64,000 nucleotides of DNA from Flavobacterium tagetis (lineage in GTDB: Bacteria; Bacteroidota; Bacteroidia; Flavobacteriales; Flavobacteriaceae), in NCBI RefSeq assembly GCF_016735615.1, contig NZ_JAERSF010000002.1, forward strand, positions 124,001 through 188,000. Reading direction: 5' to 3'. This document shows positions 26,057 to 35,626 of this stretch, piece after piece. The notes under the pieces are model-generated. The model ran no database searches. It was not told the origin of the DNA and was given only the letters and a program-made list of their open reading frames with translations. Within the stretch, counting starts at the first letter, position 1. Each line of letters starts with the position of its first letter. The translations under genes and the position numbers were made by a program.

Positions 26057-27373
26057 TTATAAGAATTCTCCGTGTTGAGAGATGTCTAATCCTAGTTCTT
26101 CTTTTTCTTCAGTAACTCTTAGAGGAGTAATTTTATTAACGATGAAGAATAAAGCGTAAGAAGCTACAAAAGCAAAGATTGAAACGATAACCAAAGCAGT
26201 TAATTGGTTGATGAATAATGTAGGAGTTCCGAAGATTAAACCTTGATTGTCTCCAACTGCAGGGTTGATTGCTTTTGAAGCGAAAACACCAGTTAAAAGC
26301 ATACCTACCATACCGCCAACACCGTGACAAGCAAATACATCTAGAGCATCGTCGATTTTTCCTTTAGGGAATTTGCTTACTACAATGTTACTTACAATTG
26401 CAGAGAATAAACCGATGAAGATTGCGTGAGGGATACTTACGAAACCAGCAGCAGGTGTAATAGCAACAAGACCTACAACAGCTCCGATACAAGCTCCAAG
26501 AGCAGATAATTTGTGTCCTAAAATTTTGTCAAGGAAAACCCAAGCCATTGCAGCGGCAGCGGCAGCAACAGTAGTTGTTCCTAAAGCTTGAGCAGCAAGA
26601 CCGTTTGCTCCTAAAGCAGATCCAGCGTTGAAACCAAACCATCCGAACCAAAGTAAACCTGTTCCTAATAATACATAAGTGATTCTAGCAGGATTTACTT
26701 TTTGAACTTTTCTTTTTCCTAAGAAAATAGCTCCAGCCAAAGCAGCCCATCCAGCGCTCATATGCACTACTGTTCCTCCGGCGAAGTCCAGAACTCCCAT
26801 TTTGAAGAAAACTCCATCAGGGTGCCATGTCATATGAGCAAGAGGAGCGTATATTAAAATGATGAATAAAACCATGAACAACAAATAAGCCCAGAAACGA
26901 ATACGTTCTGCAAAAGCACCTGTAATTAATGCAGGAGTAATGATGGCGAATTTTGCCTGAAATAATGCGAATAATATAAATGGAATTGTTGGTGCAAGGC
27001 TCCAGGCTGTATTGGTTCCAACTCCTGCAAAGAACAAATTCTGAGAGGGATCTCCGATAATTCCTCCTATTGTAGGTCCAAAAGCCAATCCAAAAGCAAC
27101 AACTGTCCATAGAATAGTAACAATTACCATTGCCATAAAACTTTGAAGCATAGTACTAATTACGTTTTTCTTACCTACCATACCTCCGTAGAAAAATCCT
27201 AATCCAGGTGTCATTAGCAATACAAAAGCAGTTGCAACAATCATCCAGGCAGTATCTCCCGTATCAAACTTTACAGCTTCAGCAGGAATTGGGTTGTCTG
27301 CAATGATAAAGTTCGAAATAAAGGTTAGGACCAAAATCGTGATAAGAATCACACTTAAAATAATTTTTCGCAT
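26057..27373 (-). CDS. amt: Ammonium transporter
   Basis: A 438-residue Amt/MEP/Rh channel with a signal-like first segment and 11 membrane helices. Family motifs include DTAWMIVATAFVLLMTPGLGFFYGG, the FAGGTVVHMSAGWAALAGA block with the first pore His, and FACHGVGGMVGMLLTGVFAS with the second. It conducts ammonium/ammonia into the cell. No glnK (PII) gene is adjacent, which is unusual for amt loci. The 315-bp gap upstream (27374-27688) is AT-rich with no gene; it must hold the nitrogen-responsive control, but no site could be assigned. Confidence 0.96.
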   Translation of the reverse strand: MRKIILSVILITILVLTFISNFIIADNPIPAEAVKFDTGDTAWMIVATAFVLLMTPGLGFFYGGMVGKKNVISTMLQSFMAMVIVTILWTVVAFGLAFGPTIGGIIGDPSQNLFFAGVGTNTAWSLAPTIPFILFALFQAKFAIITPALITGAFAERIRFWAYLLFMVLFIILIYAPLAHMTWHPDGVFFKMGVLDFAGGTVVHMSAGWAALAGAIFLGKRKVQKVNPARITYVLLGTGLLWFGWFGFNAGSALGANGLAAQALGTTTVAAAAAAMAWVFLDKILGHKLSALGACIGAVVGLVAITPAAGFVSIPHAIFIGLFSAIVSNIVVSKFPKGKIDDALDVFACHGVGGMVGMLLTGVFASKAINPAVGDNQGLIFGTPTLFINQLTALVIVSIFAFVASYALFFIVNKITPLRVTEEKEELGLDISQHGEFL

Positions 27374-27688
27374 AGTTATTTAGTTTTAAATTTTTTATAA
27401 AAGTATAAAATGATTTAATACCCCCTAAGAAAATAGGGTTGTGTGTTTAATTTTTGTTAAATTTAAAATTTAACCCCTTTCATTTTGCGTGAATTTCTTA
27501 AAACAAACTTAAAATTTACAATTTGGCAACATTTTTTTTTTACTTACCATCATTTTTGATAATTTTTAGGGTAATTGATTGCTATTTTTTGTAGGATAAT
27601 AGATATTTGTTGTTTAAAAAACGTCTGTTGCATGTCATGATGGATATTTTTTAATCTTTTTGACAATTTTGATGATTATAATATAAGA

Positions 27689-28663
27689 ATGGGAAATAGA
27701 AGAATTAAATGGGGAATAGTAGGATTGGGAAACATTGCAAGTCAGTTTGCGTCAGACTTATTATTGGTTGAAAACGCTGAGCTGACAGCAGTTGTTTCAA
27801 GAGATTTAGCTAAAGCTGAGGAATTTGGAGGAAAATTTAATGCTTCAAGAATATACAATTCTTATGATTTGCTTTTTGAAGATTCAGAAGTCGAAATCGT
27901 CTACATTGCAACTCCTCATAATTCGCACGCCGAATTATCTATAAAAGCTTTAGAAAAAGGTAAACATGTGCTTTGCGAAAAGCCGATGGCTTTGTCTTAT
28001 CAAGATGCGCAAAGAATGATAGAAGCGTCTAAAAAACATAATGTATTCTTTATGGAAGCTTTTTGGACAAGATTTATCCCTTCAGTTCAAGATGTTCTTC
28101 AGAAAATAGGCAATGGAATAATAGGAGACGTTAATTATATAAAAGCCGATTTTGCCTTTCACGGAAGTGAAACAGAAAACAAAAGACTTTTTGATAAAGA
28201 ATTGGGCGGAGGAGCTTTATTTGATATTGGAGTTTATCCTTTATTCTTGTCTTATATAATATTAGGAAAACCAAAAGAGATTACTGCAAAAGCAATCAAG
28301 CATAAAAACGATATTGATTTGCAGACATCGATGATTTTGCAATACGAAACAGCTCAATCTATTTTGCACGCTTCTATAGTTTCAGAATCTGATATGAAAG
28401 CTATTATTTCTGGAACAAAAGGACGAATAGAATTAAATGCTCCGTGGTATGTTGCTGATGGTTATTCTTTATTTATTAATGAAGAAAAAGAAGCCACTTT
28501 TACTTTGCCAACTTTAGGAAAAGGGTATTCTCATGAAATAATGGAATGCCAAAATTGTATTTTCAATAATGAAATTGAAAGCAAACTTTGGTCGCATCAG
28601 AATTGTTTGGATTTGAGTAGAATAGTCGAGGAGATTAAAACTCAAATCAGATTGCCTTTTTAG
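27689..28663 (+). CDS. Gfo/Idh/MocA-family NAD(P)-dependent oxidoreductase
   Basis: A 324-residue soluble dehydrogenase. The Rossmann motif is [16 protein letters not shown] near residue 10; [30 protein letters not shown] holds the EKP motif whose Lys is catalytic, and [13 protein letters not shown] is the second-domain signature. The family oxidises or reduces sugars, inositols or dihydrodiols. Substrate cannot be deduced. It ends 79 bp before the YifB gene. Confidence 0.9.
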   Translation: MGNRRIKWGIVGLGNIASQFASDLLLVENAELTAVVSRDLAKAEEFGGKFNASRIYNSYDLLFEDSEVEIVYIATPHNSHAELSIKALEKGKHVLCEKPMALSYQDAQRMIEASKKHNVFFMEAFWTRFIPSVQDVLQKIGNGIIGDVNYIKADFAFHGSETENKRLFDKELGGGALFDIGVYPLFLSYIILGKPKEITAKAIKHKNDIDLQTSMILQYETAQSILHASIVSESDMKAIISGTKGRIELNAPWYVADGYSLFINEEKEATFTLPTLGKGYSHEIMECQNCIFNNEIESKLWSHQNCLDLSRIVEEIKTQIRLPF

Positions 28664-28742
28664 GATTAAATTATTTTGTAATAAAATATTTACAATTAAT
28701 TATTTTTCATTAGTTTTAAAAACTATTAATGAAAGGATAATT

Positions 28743-30278
28743 ATGTTAGTAAAAGTTTACGGAAGTGCGGTTTTTGGAGTTGAAGCCACAACGATTACAG
28801 TTGAGGTTCACATGGACAAAGGAATTGGTTATCATTTAGTTGGGCTTCCGGATAATGCTATAAAAGAAAGCAGTTATAGAATTGCCGCTGCACTCAAGAA
28901 TAATGGTTTTAGTCTTCCGGGAAAGAAAATTACAATCAATATGGCGCCAGCCGATCTTCGAAAAGAAGGATCTTCATACGATTTGACATTGGCTATGGGA
29001 ATTTTAGTTGGTTCAGATCAGATAAAAGCTCCAGAAATTGAACGATATATTATTATGGGAGAACTTTCTCTCGATGGAAGTTTACAGCCTATTCGTGGTG
29101 CACTGCCAATTGCAATCAAAGCCAAAGAAGAAGGTTATAAAGGATTTTTTCTCCCAATTCAAAATGTGAAAGAAGCGGCTATTGTAGCAGGTTTAGATGT
29201 TTACGGAGTTGAAAATTTAAAAGAAATTATTGATTTTTTCGCTGGCAAAGGAACGCTTCAACCCACAGTTATCGATACAAGAGCAGAATTTTACAAAACC
29301 CTCGATTTTCCCGAACATGATTTTTCAGACGTTCGCGGGCAAGAAAGCATTAAGCGCTGTATGGAAATTGCAGCAGCGGGCGGACATAATATTATTTTGA
29401 TTGGTCCGCCAGGAGCAGGAAAAACGATGCTGGCCAAACGTGTTCCGAGCATTTTACCGCCCATGACTTTGCGTGAAGCTTTAGAAACCACCAAAATTCA
29501 TAGCGTTGCAGGAAAATTAAAAGAAGTAGGATTGATGAATCAGAGGCCTTTTAGGAGTCCGCATCATACAATTTCTAATGTCGCTTTGGTCGGAGGAGGA
29601 AGCTATCCTCAACCTGGTGAAATCTCGATGGCGCACAATGGTGTTTTATTTTTGGATGAGTTGCCAGAATTCAAGCGTGATGTTTTAGAAGTAATGCGTC
29701 AGCCGTTAGAAGATCGCGAAGTAACGATTTCAAGAGCCAAGTTTACTATTACATATCCATCTTCTTTTATGCTTGTGGCAAGTATGAATCCAAGTCCAAG
29801 CGGATTTTTTAATGATCCGAGTATGCCAAATACTAGTTCGCCACACGAAATGCAGCGTTATATGAGTAAAATTTCGGGGCCTTTATTAGACAGAATCGAT
29901 ATTCATATAGAAGTTACGCCCGTTCCGTTTGAGAAATTATCAGACGAACGAAAAGCGGAAAGCAGTGTCGAAATTCGTAAACGAGTTACAGCAGCAAGAG
30001 AAATTCAAACCAAAAGATTTGAAGCCGTTGAAAATGTTCATTACAATGCACAAATGAGCAGTAAACTAATTCGAGAATTTTGCGTTTTAGACGAACCTTC
30101 AAAAGAATTGCTCAAAACCGCAATGGAAAGATTAAATCTTTCTGCCAGAGCTTATGATAGAATTTTGAAAGTTTCCAGAACTATAGCCGATTTAGATCAT
30201 TCTGAAAATATTGTTTCATCTCATATTGCAGAAGCTATTCAATATAGAAGTTTGGATCGAGAAGGATGGCTTGGGTAG
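28743..30278 (+). CDS. YifB/ComM-family AAA+ ATPase (Mg-chelatase subunit ChlI-like)
   Basis: A 511-residue protein with the full ComM layout: an N-terminal Lon-protease-like ChlI domain ([19 protein letters not shown]), the AAA+ core with Walker [14 protein letters not shown] and Walker [12 protein letters not shown], and the C-terminal Mg_chelatase_C domain ([18 protein letters not shown]). In Vibrio and Haemophilus, ComM is a helicase that promotes branch migration during natural transformation; the protein is widespread even in non-transformable bacteria. No competence genes are adjacent. Confidence 0.93.
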   Translation: MLVKVYGSAVFGVEATTITVEVHMDKGIGYHLVGLPDNAIKESSYRIAAALKNNGFSLPGKKITINMAPADLRKEGSSYDLTLAMGILVGSDQIKAPEIERYIIMGELSLDGSLQPIRGALPIAIKAKEEGYKGFFLPIQNVKEAAIVAGLDVYGVENLKEIIDFFAGKGTLQPTVIDTRAEFYKTLDFPEHDFSDVRGQESIKRCMEIAAAGGHNIILIGPPGAGKTMLAKRVPSILPPMTLREALETTKIHSVAGKLKEVGLMNQRPFRSPHHTISNVALVGGGSYPQPGEISMAHNGVLFLDELPEFKRDVLEVMRQPLEDREVTISRAKFTITYPSSFMLVASMNPSPSGFFNDPSMPNTSSPHEMQRYMSKISGPLLDRIDIHIEVTPVPFEKLSDERKAESSVEIRKRVTAAREIQTKRFEAVENVHYNAQMSSKLIREFCVLDEPSKELLKTAMERLNLSARAYDRILKVSRTIADLDHSENIVSSHIAEAIQYRSLDREGWLG

Positions 30279-30279
30279 A

Positions 30280-30378
30280 ATTGTTAATTGTTAATTGTTA
30301 ATTGTGAGATGTAAGATGTAAAATAATAAAGCTTTACTTTTAGCATCTCACATTTCACATTTTACATTTCACAATAAT
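30280..30378. repeat. Repeat-rich hairpin between convergent genes
   Basis: A run of ttgttaa units (30280-30303) leads into attgtgagatgtaagatg, and a partly complementary arm (cacattttacatttcacaat) ends near 30374. Such GTTAATTG and TGTAAGATGTA words recur between flavobacterial genes; a terminator role is possible. Confidence 0.6.
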
Positions 30379-30386
30379 AATGGCTT

Positions 30387-31250
30387 TTATTGTTTCGGAT
30401 AAAAGAATTTGAAAGAATTAGAAACAGCTGTATGCAGAATAGATCCGTGGTTTTCTTCTGGGAAATAATCGAAGTGCGTTTTTACACTTTTGCTTTTCGA
30501 TTCTTTTAGTTTTTCAGCAAGTAAATTAGCATCAACTTCCATAACATGTGGAATTGCTGTTGGAGCTAGTCCTTCTTTGCCAACAGCAATATAAATTTCA
30601 GTTTGCTGATTGAAATTTTCTTTCAGCATTTCAGAATCTAAACTTAGCAAAGAACCATTGTTCCACCATAAACTAGGACTTACAATAATATATCTATTAA
30701 AAAGAGTTGGCTTTTTAAGTAAGATTTCAGTTCCTAATAAACCCCCAAGAGATTGGCCAATAATGGTTTTAGAATCATTTGTCTTGTATTTCTTTTCAAT
30801 AAAAGGCTGTAATTCTTTTTCAATAAAAGCTATAAACTGATCAGAATGTCCTGTTGTTGGAAAACGAGTTTTGTCTTTTTCGATAGAAGTTGGAAAAGTA
30901 AAATCTCTTTTTCTATCAACAGTTGCAATACCCACCACAATTGATTTTGGAACCTGATTAATCCATTCAAAACTATTAAACTGAACTAATCCCGAGATAT
31001 GAATAAAATCTTCATCAGCAGAACCGTCCAATAAATAAATAACAGGATATTTTATGTCTTCTGCTGGATTGTAGCCTTCTGGGAGATAAATGTTTAAAAT
31101 TCTTTTTTCATTCAGTTCTTTTGATTGAATTTCATCAATAACGCCTAATACAAAAGGTTTTACTGTTTCAGTGGTTTTCGTTTTATTTTTTTGTGCGAAT
31201 ATAAAATTCGAAGAAAAAAATAAAAAAGCTAGGGCAACAAATTTGGTCAT
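30387..31250 (-). CDS. Secreted alpha/beta-hydrolase-fold esterase (esterase D / Fes-like)
   Basis: A 287-residue protein with signal peptide (MTKFVALAFLFFSSNFIFA). The fold is of the putative-esterase family: LNIYLPEGYNPAEDIKYPVIYLLDG, nucleophile elbow TIIGQSLGGLLGTEIL, and C-terminal HFDYFPEENHGSIL with the catalytic His. Relatives include ferric-enterochelin esterases and S-formylglutathione hydrolases. The substrate is unknown. Its ATG overlaps the stop of the upstream gene by one base (TAATG), so translation is probably coupled. A related esterase occurs at 57897. Confidence 0.85.
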   Translation of the reverse strand: MTKFVALAFLFFSSNFIFAQKNKTKTTETVKPFVLGVIDEIQSKELNEKRILNIYLPEGYNPAEDIKYPVIYLLDGSADEDFIHISGLVQFNSFEWINQVPKSIVVGIATVDRKRDFTFPTSIEKDKTRFPTTGHSDQFIAFIEKELQPFIEKKYKTNDSKTIIGQSLGGLLGTEILLKKPTLFNRYIIVSPSLWWNNGSLLSLDSEMLKENFNQQTEIYIAVGKEGLAPTAIPHVMEVDANLLAEKLKESKSKSVKTHFDYFPEENHGSILHTAVSNSFKFFYPKQ

Positions 31251-31636
31251 TAATTTTTGAAATTTTGTGGTAAAGATTCTTGTTTTACTTCTTGTTCGGG
31301 CTTGTAGTAACTGCTTCTATTTGTAGTGACAATTAAAACGCCTGCTTCGCCGTAATTACCATAGAGGCTGATTCCAGCTTGTTTTTCAAGAGCAATAATT
31401 TTTTTGATTTCAATTTTAGAAAGTACAAGTTTTTCTTTCTCTAAATCCTGATAACGATGAGGAATCCCGTCTACAACAACTATTGGATGATCTGTAATTT
31501 TTCCTGTTTTGGCAAGATTTGCAATAGAGTCTGATAGATATAGTTTGTCTTTTCCTTCGTCTGAAAGTTCATATCTATTTTGAGAAAAAACGGTGATTGA
31601 AATTAATAACAAGAAGAAAGTGAGGAGTTTCGCCAT
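31250..31636 (-). CDS. Small secreted protein with a TonB-receptor plug-like domain
   Basis: A 128-residue exported protein (signal MAKLLTFFLLLISITVFSQ). The segment ISLYGNYGEAGVLIVTTN near residues 90-108 closely resembles the end of the plug domain of TonB-dependent receptors (YG..GAxGVxxITTK), and VVVDGIPH is the usual beginning of that motif. No barrel follows, so it is a free plug-like domain. The ATG at 31636 is chosen because it starts the signal peptide; an upstream extension reads as non-coding. It is translationally coupled to the esterase. Confidence 0.7.
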   Translation of the reverse strand: MAKLLTFFLLLISITVFSQNRYELSDEGKDKLYLSDSIANLAKTGKITDHPIVVVDGIPHRYQDLEKEKLVLSKIEIKKIIALEKQAGISLYGNYGEAGVLIVTTNRSSYYKPEQEVKQESLPQNFKN

Positions 31637-31694
31637 TGGATTAGTTTTAAGTTTTTTGGAATTAAAAAATGATTTTCTAATCGAAAATACAAAA

Positions 31695-31718
31695 AAATCC
31701 TGCAAAAATGCAGGATTT
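31695..31718 (-). terminator. Terminator of the ArsR-SRPBCC operon
   Basis: aaatcctgca (31695-31704) and tgcaggattt (31709-31718) form a perfect stem with an aaaa loop; on the minus strand a T run follows. Confidence 0.8.
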
Positions 31719-31743
31719 AACAAATGATGTAATTATTTAGTTT

Positions 31744-32244
31744 TTAATTTTTTCCAGCAAAAATAGCATCTAAACCTTCCATTGCAATAGTGAAACCTTC
31801 TTTGAAACCCATTTGAATAATCATTTCCAAATCAGATAGTTTTTCGTGTTTGATGATAACATCAACAAAAGTAGAACCGTCTTTTTCAGAGAAAGTCACA
31901 TTCCAGTCAGAGCGTGGAAATTCTTTGTTTAGATTTCCTTCGCTGTCGCTAAAAGCATCTAGATATTTAAAATTAGTTTTCGGACTAATTGAAGTAAAAT
32001 CTGCAATCGCCCAATGTTCTTCGCCTTCTGGTCCAAGCATTGCATACAATCTTCGTCCGCCTTCTTTAAAATCCATGCTTTTCGTTTTAGCTTTCCAAGG
32101 AGCAGGAGCCCACCACAAATCCAGAATCTGAGGTTCTGTCCAGGCAGACCAAACTTGAGGCAGCGAAGCATTAAATTCGCGTTTTACATTGACAGTATTA
32201 TTTTCTTTATCAACTGTAAAATTCATTAAAAGATTTGATTTCAT
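31744..32244 (-). CDS. SRPBCC (AHSA1-type) domain protein, second of a tandem pair
   Basis: A 166-residue START-like protein: VKREFNASLPQVWSAWTEPQILDLWWAPAPWKAKTK is the AHSA1/activator-of-Hsp90-like opening, and FKEGGRRLYAMLGPEGEEHWAIADFTSISPKTNFKYLD follows. The fold has a hydrophobic ligand cavity; ligand unknown. It is plainly a duplicate of the gene upstream at 32291-32788, sharing most residues over the full length. Part of the ArsR-led operon. Confidence 0.88.
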   Translation of the reverse strand: MKSNLLMNFTVDKENNTVNVKREFNASLPQVWSAWTEPQILDLWWAPAPWKAKTKSMDFKEGGRRLYAMLGPEGEEHWAIADFTSISPKTNFKYLDAFSDSEGNLNKEFPRSDWNVTFSEKDGSTFVDVIIKHEKLSDLEMIIQMGFKEGFTIAMEGLDAIFAGKN

Positions 32245-32290
32245 TTTTTTTAGATTTTAATTCGTTAATAATAATTCGGCTAAAATGGCT

Positions 32291-32788
32291 TTACTTTTCT
32301 GCTAAGATTTTGTCCAAACCTTCCATCGCTGATGTAAAACCTTGTTTGAATCCCATTTCGATTATTTTTTCCAGTTCTTCAAAACTGTCTCGTGTAATAA
32401 CAATATCTACAATAGTAGAATCTCCCTGTTCTGTAAATGAAACGTCCCAGAAAGAACTGCCAAAAGCAGAATTTGGATTGCCTTCAGCATCGCAAAAAGT
32501 AGACGTATACTTAAAATTTGTTTTAGGAGAAATCGAAGTATAATCAAAAGTGCTCCAGCCTTGTGCGCCTTCAGCACCAACCATTGCGTACAATCTTCTT
32601 CCGCCTTCTTTAAACTCCATGCTTTTGGTTTCAGATTTTAACGGAGCTGGCGCCCACCATAAATCCAGAATTTCTGGTTCTGTCCATGCAGACCATACAT
32701 TTGACAATGGGGCGTTGAATTCGCGTTTTACATTCACTCTTTTATTTTCCTTGTCTACAGAAAAAATCATTAATAAATCAGTCTTCAT
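32291..32788 (-). CDS. SRPBCC (AHSA1-type) domain protein, first of a tandem pair
   Basis: A 165-residue paralogue of the downstream gene, with VKREFNAPLSNVWSAWTEPEILDLWWAPAPLKSETK and FKEGGRRLYAMVGAEGAQGW. Its start overlaps the end of the ArsR gene by 11 bp, which indicates coupled translation. ArsR-plus-SRPBCC operons are common; the SRPBCC protein is usually of unknown role. Divergence between the copies is spread evenly, so the duplication is not recent. Confidence 0.88.
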   Translation of the reverse strand: MKTDLLMIFSVDKENKRVNVKREFNAPLSNVWSAWTEPEILDLWWAPAPLKSETKSMEFKEGGRRLYAMVGAEGAQGWSTFDYTSISPKTNFKYTSTFCDAEGNPNSAFGSSFWDVSFTEQGDSTIVDIVITRDSFEELEKIIEMGFKQGFTSAMEGLDKILAEK

Positions 32789-33104
32789 TTTCTTTAGATT
32801 TTAAGTTTAGTAATACTTGATCCAATTGACTAAAACGCTGTTCCCAAATTGCTTTAAATTGCTCCAGCCATTGATCAACTTCTTTCATTTTATCAATTTT
32901 GAGCTGATAATAAATTTCTCTGCCCAATTTCTTTTCTTCCAATAAATCACATTCATTCAATATTTTAATGTGCTTAGAAACCGCTTGTCTTGTAGTTTGA
33001 AACTGCTCTGCAATTGCATTGGGTGTTAATGCACTCGAAGAAATCAAAACTAATATTGCTCTTCTCGTCGGATCGGCAATCGCTTGAAAAATATCTCTTT
33101 TCAT
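32778..33104 (-). CDS. ArsR-family winged-helix repressor
   Basis: A 108-residue regulator. MKRDIFQAIADPTRRAILVLIS is the classic opening, and SALTPNAIAEQFQTTRQAVSKHIKILNECDLL the helix-turn-helix. It has no metal-binding CVC motif, which places it in the non-metal ArsR group found upstream of SRPBCC genes. It probably represses its own operon through the GTTGC/GCAAC inverted repeats that overlap its promoter at 33124-33163. Confidence 0.93.
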   Translation of the reverse strand: MKRDIFQAIADPTRRAILVLISSSALTPNAIAEQFQTTRQAVSKHIKILNECDLLEEKKLGREIYYQLKIDKMKEVDQWLEQFKAIWEQRFSQLDQVLLNLKSKENED

Positions 33105-33123
33105 TTTTTTTGAATATTTATTC

Positions 33124-33163
33124 GCAACTAATCAGTTGCAAATATATGCAACTTTTTGGTTGC
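33124..33163 (-). promoter_or_regulatory. Promoter with overlapping inverted repeats, probable ArsR operator
   Basis: The minus-strand -7 element TATATTTG (33146-33139) is embedded in alternating GTTGC and GCAAC words: gcaactaatcagttgc (33124-33139), gttgcaaatatatgcaac (33135-33152) and gcaactttttggttgc (33148-33163). Each neighbouring pair is an inverted repeat. A repressor bound here would cover the promoter of its own gene. Confidence 0.7.
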
Positions 33164-33208
33164 GTAATTAAAAAATGTGATTTTTTTAAATGAGAAGAAC
33201 TTAAACAA

Positions 33209-33237
33209 AAAAAGACGCATCAAAAATGCGTCTTTTT
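33209..33237 (-). terminator. Terminator of the lipoprotein gene at 33259
   Basis: aaaaagacgcat (33209-33220) and atgcgtcttttt (33226-33237) are perfect 12-bp arms; transcribed on the minus strand the stem ends in T residues. Confidence 0.85.
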
Positions 33238-33258
33238 CTCTATAATCGTGTTATATAA

Positions 33259-34446
33259 TTACCGTCTAAATTTATTCTTTACGATGATGTCTTTTAGCTT
33301 GGCTTTCAGGTCTTCACCTGTATCATAAACCATCTGTTCGTTGTTCGGAAAAGCAATAGCGCGTTTATCAAAATACCCAAGATAATTATCGTCGCAAGCA
33401 CCTCTGTTTCCTTTGTAAGTAGAATAAATATTCTCGAAAACATATTCGCTGCTTATCGGGAAAGTCTGCACCAGCTGATTACTTTTTAAATCAACATAAT
33501 CCACTTTTGCTGTTACAAGACAAGATTTAAACTGTCTGAATTCGTAAACCGTTGCACGAAGTGTTTTATAATTATCCACTTTTATTTCTTTGCCTAAACT
33601 GTCTTTTACGGGTCTTCCGCGACTGTCCAAAAGCGTTTTTACGCCATCTTTAACTTGTCTTTCCTTTACAAATTCTTTCTCTTTAATTTGTTCTGGCGAA
33701 ATCGCAATCTGTCTAAAACTCAAAATCAAGCTATAATCATACGACACATTTTTTTGTCTCGCACTGTGGTAAACCGTCCATTTATCATTTAATCCGTAGG
33801 TTTTAAAATCCAATAAATCTTCCTGAAGCATTTTCGGAATCACCATTTCGGTTTCGTTTTTCGCGTACACATCTATAAAATCAGTTCCTTTAAACTGAGC
33901 GTCGTCCATTAGTTTTTTTGTGTTTTTGTAATTTGGATTAATGCTTTCCAAATACGCAAAATCATCATACGCTTTTCTGAAATCCAATTTATTATTTGAT
34001 TTCAAAAGTCCCGAAGCATTTTCATATAAATATTTCGAAAGCGCATTTTTGCTGTTTACAATTTCGTTCGAATAATTATCAAACGGGAAATTGGCATTTC
34101 GTCCCAACTTCAATAAAGGCAAAGGCAGAATTGGTCTAATTTTTTCCTGACGGTTATTTAGCTGTACATAAGTGTTGTAGATGCGTTCTGCATTTGCTGG
34201 ATTATTTTCTTTGTTCAGCATTTCCAAATTGCGCAAATCGCGATCTTTGGCTTTTGCAAAAGCTTCTTCAAGCAGATAAACATAATCTTGTTTTCCTTTA
34301 GAATCTTTTTTGGTGCGAAGTGCTTCAACAGCACGATCAATTGCACCATCGTAATTTCCATCGCTAAGCATTGATTGTGTTGTTTTTACCCCACAAGAAG
34401 AAAGGGCTAAAAACAATATAGAAAATAGAAAAGTAATTTTTTGCAT
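33259..34446 (-). CDS. Lipoprotein of unknown function with tetratricopeptide-like N-terminus
   Basis: A 395-residue lipoprotein: signal MQKITFLFSILFLALSSCG with Cys at residue 18. Residues about 25-200 are helical repeats (MLSDGNYDGAIDRAVEALRTKK, ARKAYDDFAYLE-like segment RKAYDDFAYLESINPNY). The C-terminal half is a beta-rich domain with no recognised motif. It looks envelope-associated and is restricted, as far as I can tell, to Bacteroidota. Monocistronic, with a terminator after it. Confidence 0.7.
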   Translation of the reverse strand: MQKITFLFSILFLALSSCGVKTTQSMLSDGNYDGAIDRAVEALRTKKDSKGKQDYVYLLEEAFAKAKDRDLRNLEMLNKENNPANAERIYNTYVQLNNRQEKIRPILPLPLLKLGRNANFPFDNYSNEIVNSKNALSKYLYENASGLLKSNNKLDFRKAYDDFAYLESINPNYKNTKKLMDDAQFKGTDFIDVYAKNETEMVIPKMLQEDLLDFKTYGLNDKWTVYHSARQKNVSYDYSLILSFRQIAISPEQIKEKEFVKERQVKDGVKTLLDSRGRPVKDSLGKEIKVDNYKTLRATVYEFRQFKSCLVTAKVDYVDLKSNQLVQTFPISSEYVFENIYSTYKGNRGACDDNYLGYFDKRAIAFPNNEQMVYDTGEDLKAKLKDIIVKNKFRR

Positions 34447-34518
34447 AGTGTGTTTTTTGAAGTTGCAAATATATTTTATTTAACTTTCAACAACTATGCC
34501 TTTTTCTAATTTATTTAA

Positions 34519-34646
34519 GGAGCAGAAAAACCTGTTTCCATAAGTACGTTTACTCCCGCTGTACGCTAAATTCCCGATTAACAAAAACTACGGCTGAAAA
34601 AGCCTTGTTTTTCTAAATCGGGAGATACCGCTTCCATCGGGGCTAT
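34519..34646 (-). repeat. Conserved-end element, copy B
   Basis: On the minus strand it begins ATAGCCCCGATGGAAGCGG and includes TTAGCGTACAGCGGGAGTAA near the far end. The interior has paired arms CCCGATT/AATCGGG around a second hairpin (aaaacaaggctttttcagcc region). It lies just downstream of nothing annotated, in the gap between 34446 and 34692. Confidence 0.75.
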
Positions 34647-34691
34647 TTTAGAACTTTTGTTTTTCAGAGGAAATGTAAAAACAAAACTAAT

Positions 34692-35057
34692 TTATTCCGC
34701 CACTTTTTTATATTCAAAAGTACCAACCTCAGGATTTGTTATAACACGTTTTTGATTGTCAAAAGAATTTATAGTAAACACAACTGGCAGAATAACAGAA
34801 ATAATGGTCAATTGAGAATTATCTTTAGATAGTTTCCATTTTGCTTTGTGTAATTCATCTCCAATAACACTTTCAAAATCACCATTTTCTTTAAAAACCT
34901 GAAAAACCTGATCTGTTTTAAAACGTTTTTCAATACTTTTTTCTTTTCCGTTTTTAGTCCACTTTACTAGTTGCCATTTTCCGATAAGTTCTTTAGAAGT
35001 TTGAGCAGAAGCAGATAAACTGATTAAAAAGACGAATGCTAAAATTAGTTTTTTCAT
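34692..35057 (-). CDS. Small secreted lipocalin-like protein
   Basis: A 121-residue protein with signal peptide (MKKLILAFVFLISLSASA). SKELIGKWQLVKWTKNGKEKS has the GxW opening of lipocalin-like (DUF4923/DUF5004-like) domains, and successive short strands follow (KAKWKLSKDNSQLTII). Ligand unknown. It is a short family member; the lipocalin relation is inferred from the GKWQLV strand and length. Confidence 0.6.
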   Translation of the reverse strand: MKKLILAFVFLISLSASAQTSKELIGKWQLVKWTKNGKEKSIEKRFKTDQVFQVFKENGDFESVIGDELHKAKWKLSKDNSQLTIISVILPVVFTINSFDNQKRVITNPEVGTFEYKKVAE

Positions 35058-35117
35058 TTTTTAAATGTTTAAAATTCAATTCTAATTTAATGATTTATAA
35101 TGAATCGAAATAGAATT

Positions 35118-35591
35118 TCATATTGAGTTGTTTAGCTGTTTTTTAATCAAAACAATCTGTCCCAAATGATAATAACTATGTTCAATCATGGCTTCGATGT
35201 TTCTTTTGTAAGTTCCGTATTTGGCATCTACAAAACCTTCATTGAGTTTTTGATCAGACATTTGTTCTACTAGCAAAGCAAATTCTTCGGCGTCATGCCA
35301 AAATTTCGTTAGAAAATTATCCCATTGTTCTTGCGAATGAATCGGAGGAAAATCAAAACTAAATTTGTCTTTTATATCTAAAGTTCCACCTTTAAAAACC
35401 TGATTGATTCCGTTAATATAATAATGAATATGCTGAGCCAGAATTGCAATTGTATTTAAATTCTGAATTGGACTGACAGCAATTTTCCAATCCAGATTTT
35501 CGAGCTGATCTTTAAAATTGGTGTTAGCAATCCAGGTTCCGTTTAAAATAACTTCTCTAAAACGATTGGCAATTTCTGTTGTACTTTTCAT
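35118..35591 (-). CDS. DinB-like (DfsB-family) protein, first of two in this region
   Basis: A 157-residue four-helix protein. ILAQHIHYYINGINQVFKGG and EAMIEHSYYHLGQIVLIKK contain the spaced histidines of the DinB/YfiT metal-binding helix bundle. Members include thiol transferases, but most, like this one, have no known substrate. The ATG at 35591 is chosen; an in-frame TTG lies 6 bp upstream. A related protein is at 37637-38116. Confidence 0.8.
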   Translation of the reverse strand: MKSTTEIANRFREVILNGTWIANTNFKDQLENLDWKIAVSPIQNLNTIAILAQHIHYYINGINQVFKGGTLDIKDKFSFDFPPIHSQEQWDNFLTKFWHDAEEFALLVEQMSDQKLNEGFVDAKYGTYKRNIEAMIEHSYYHLGQIVLIKKQLNNSI

Positions 35592-35626
35592 ATTCAAAAT
35601 AGTTTAGAAGTTAAATTACGATTAAT

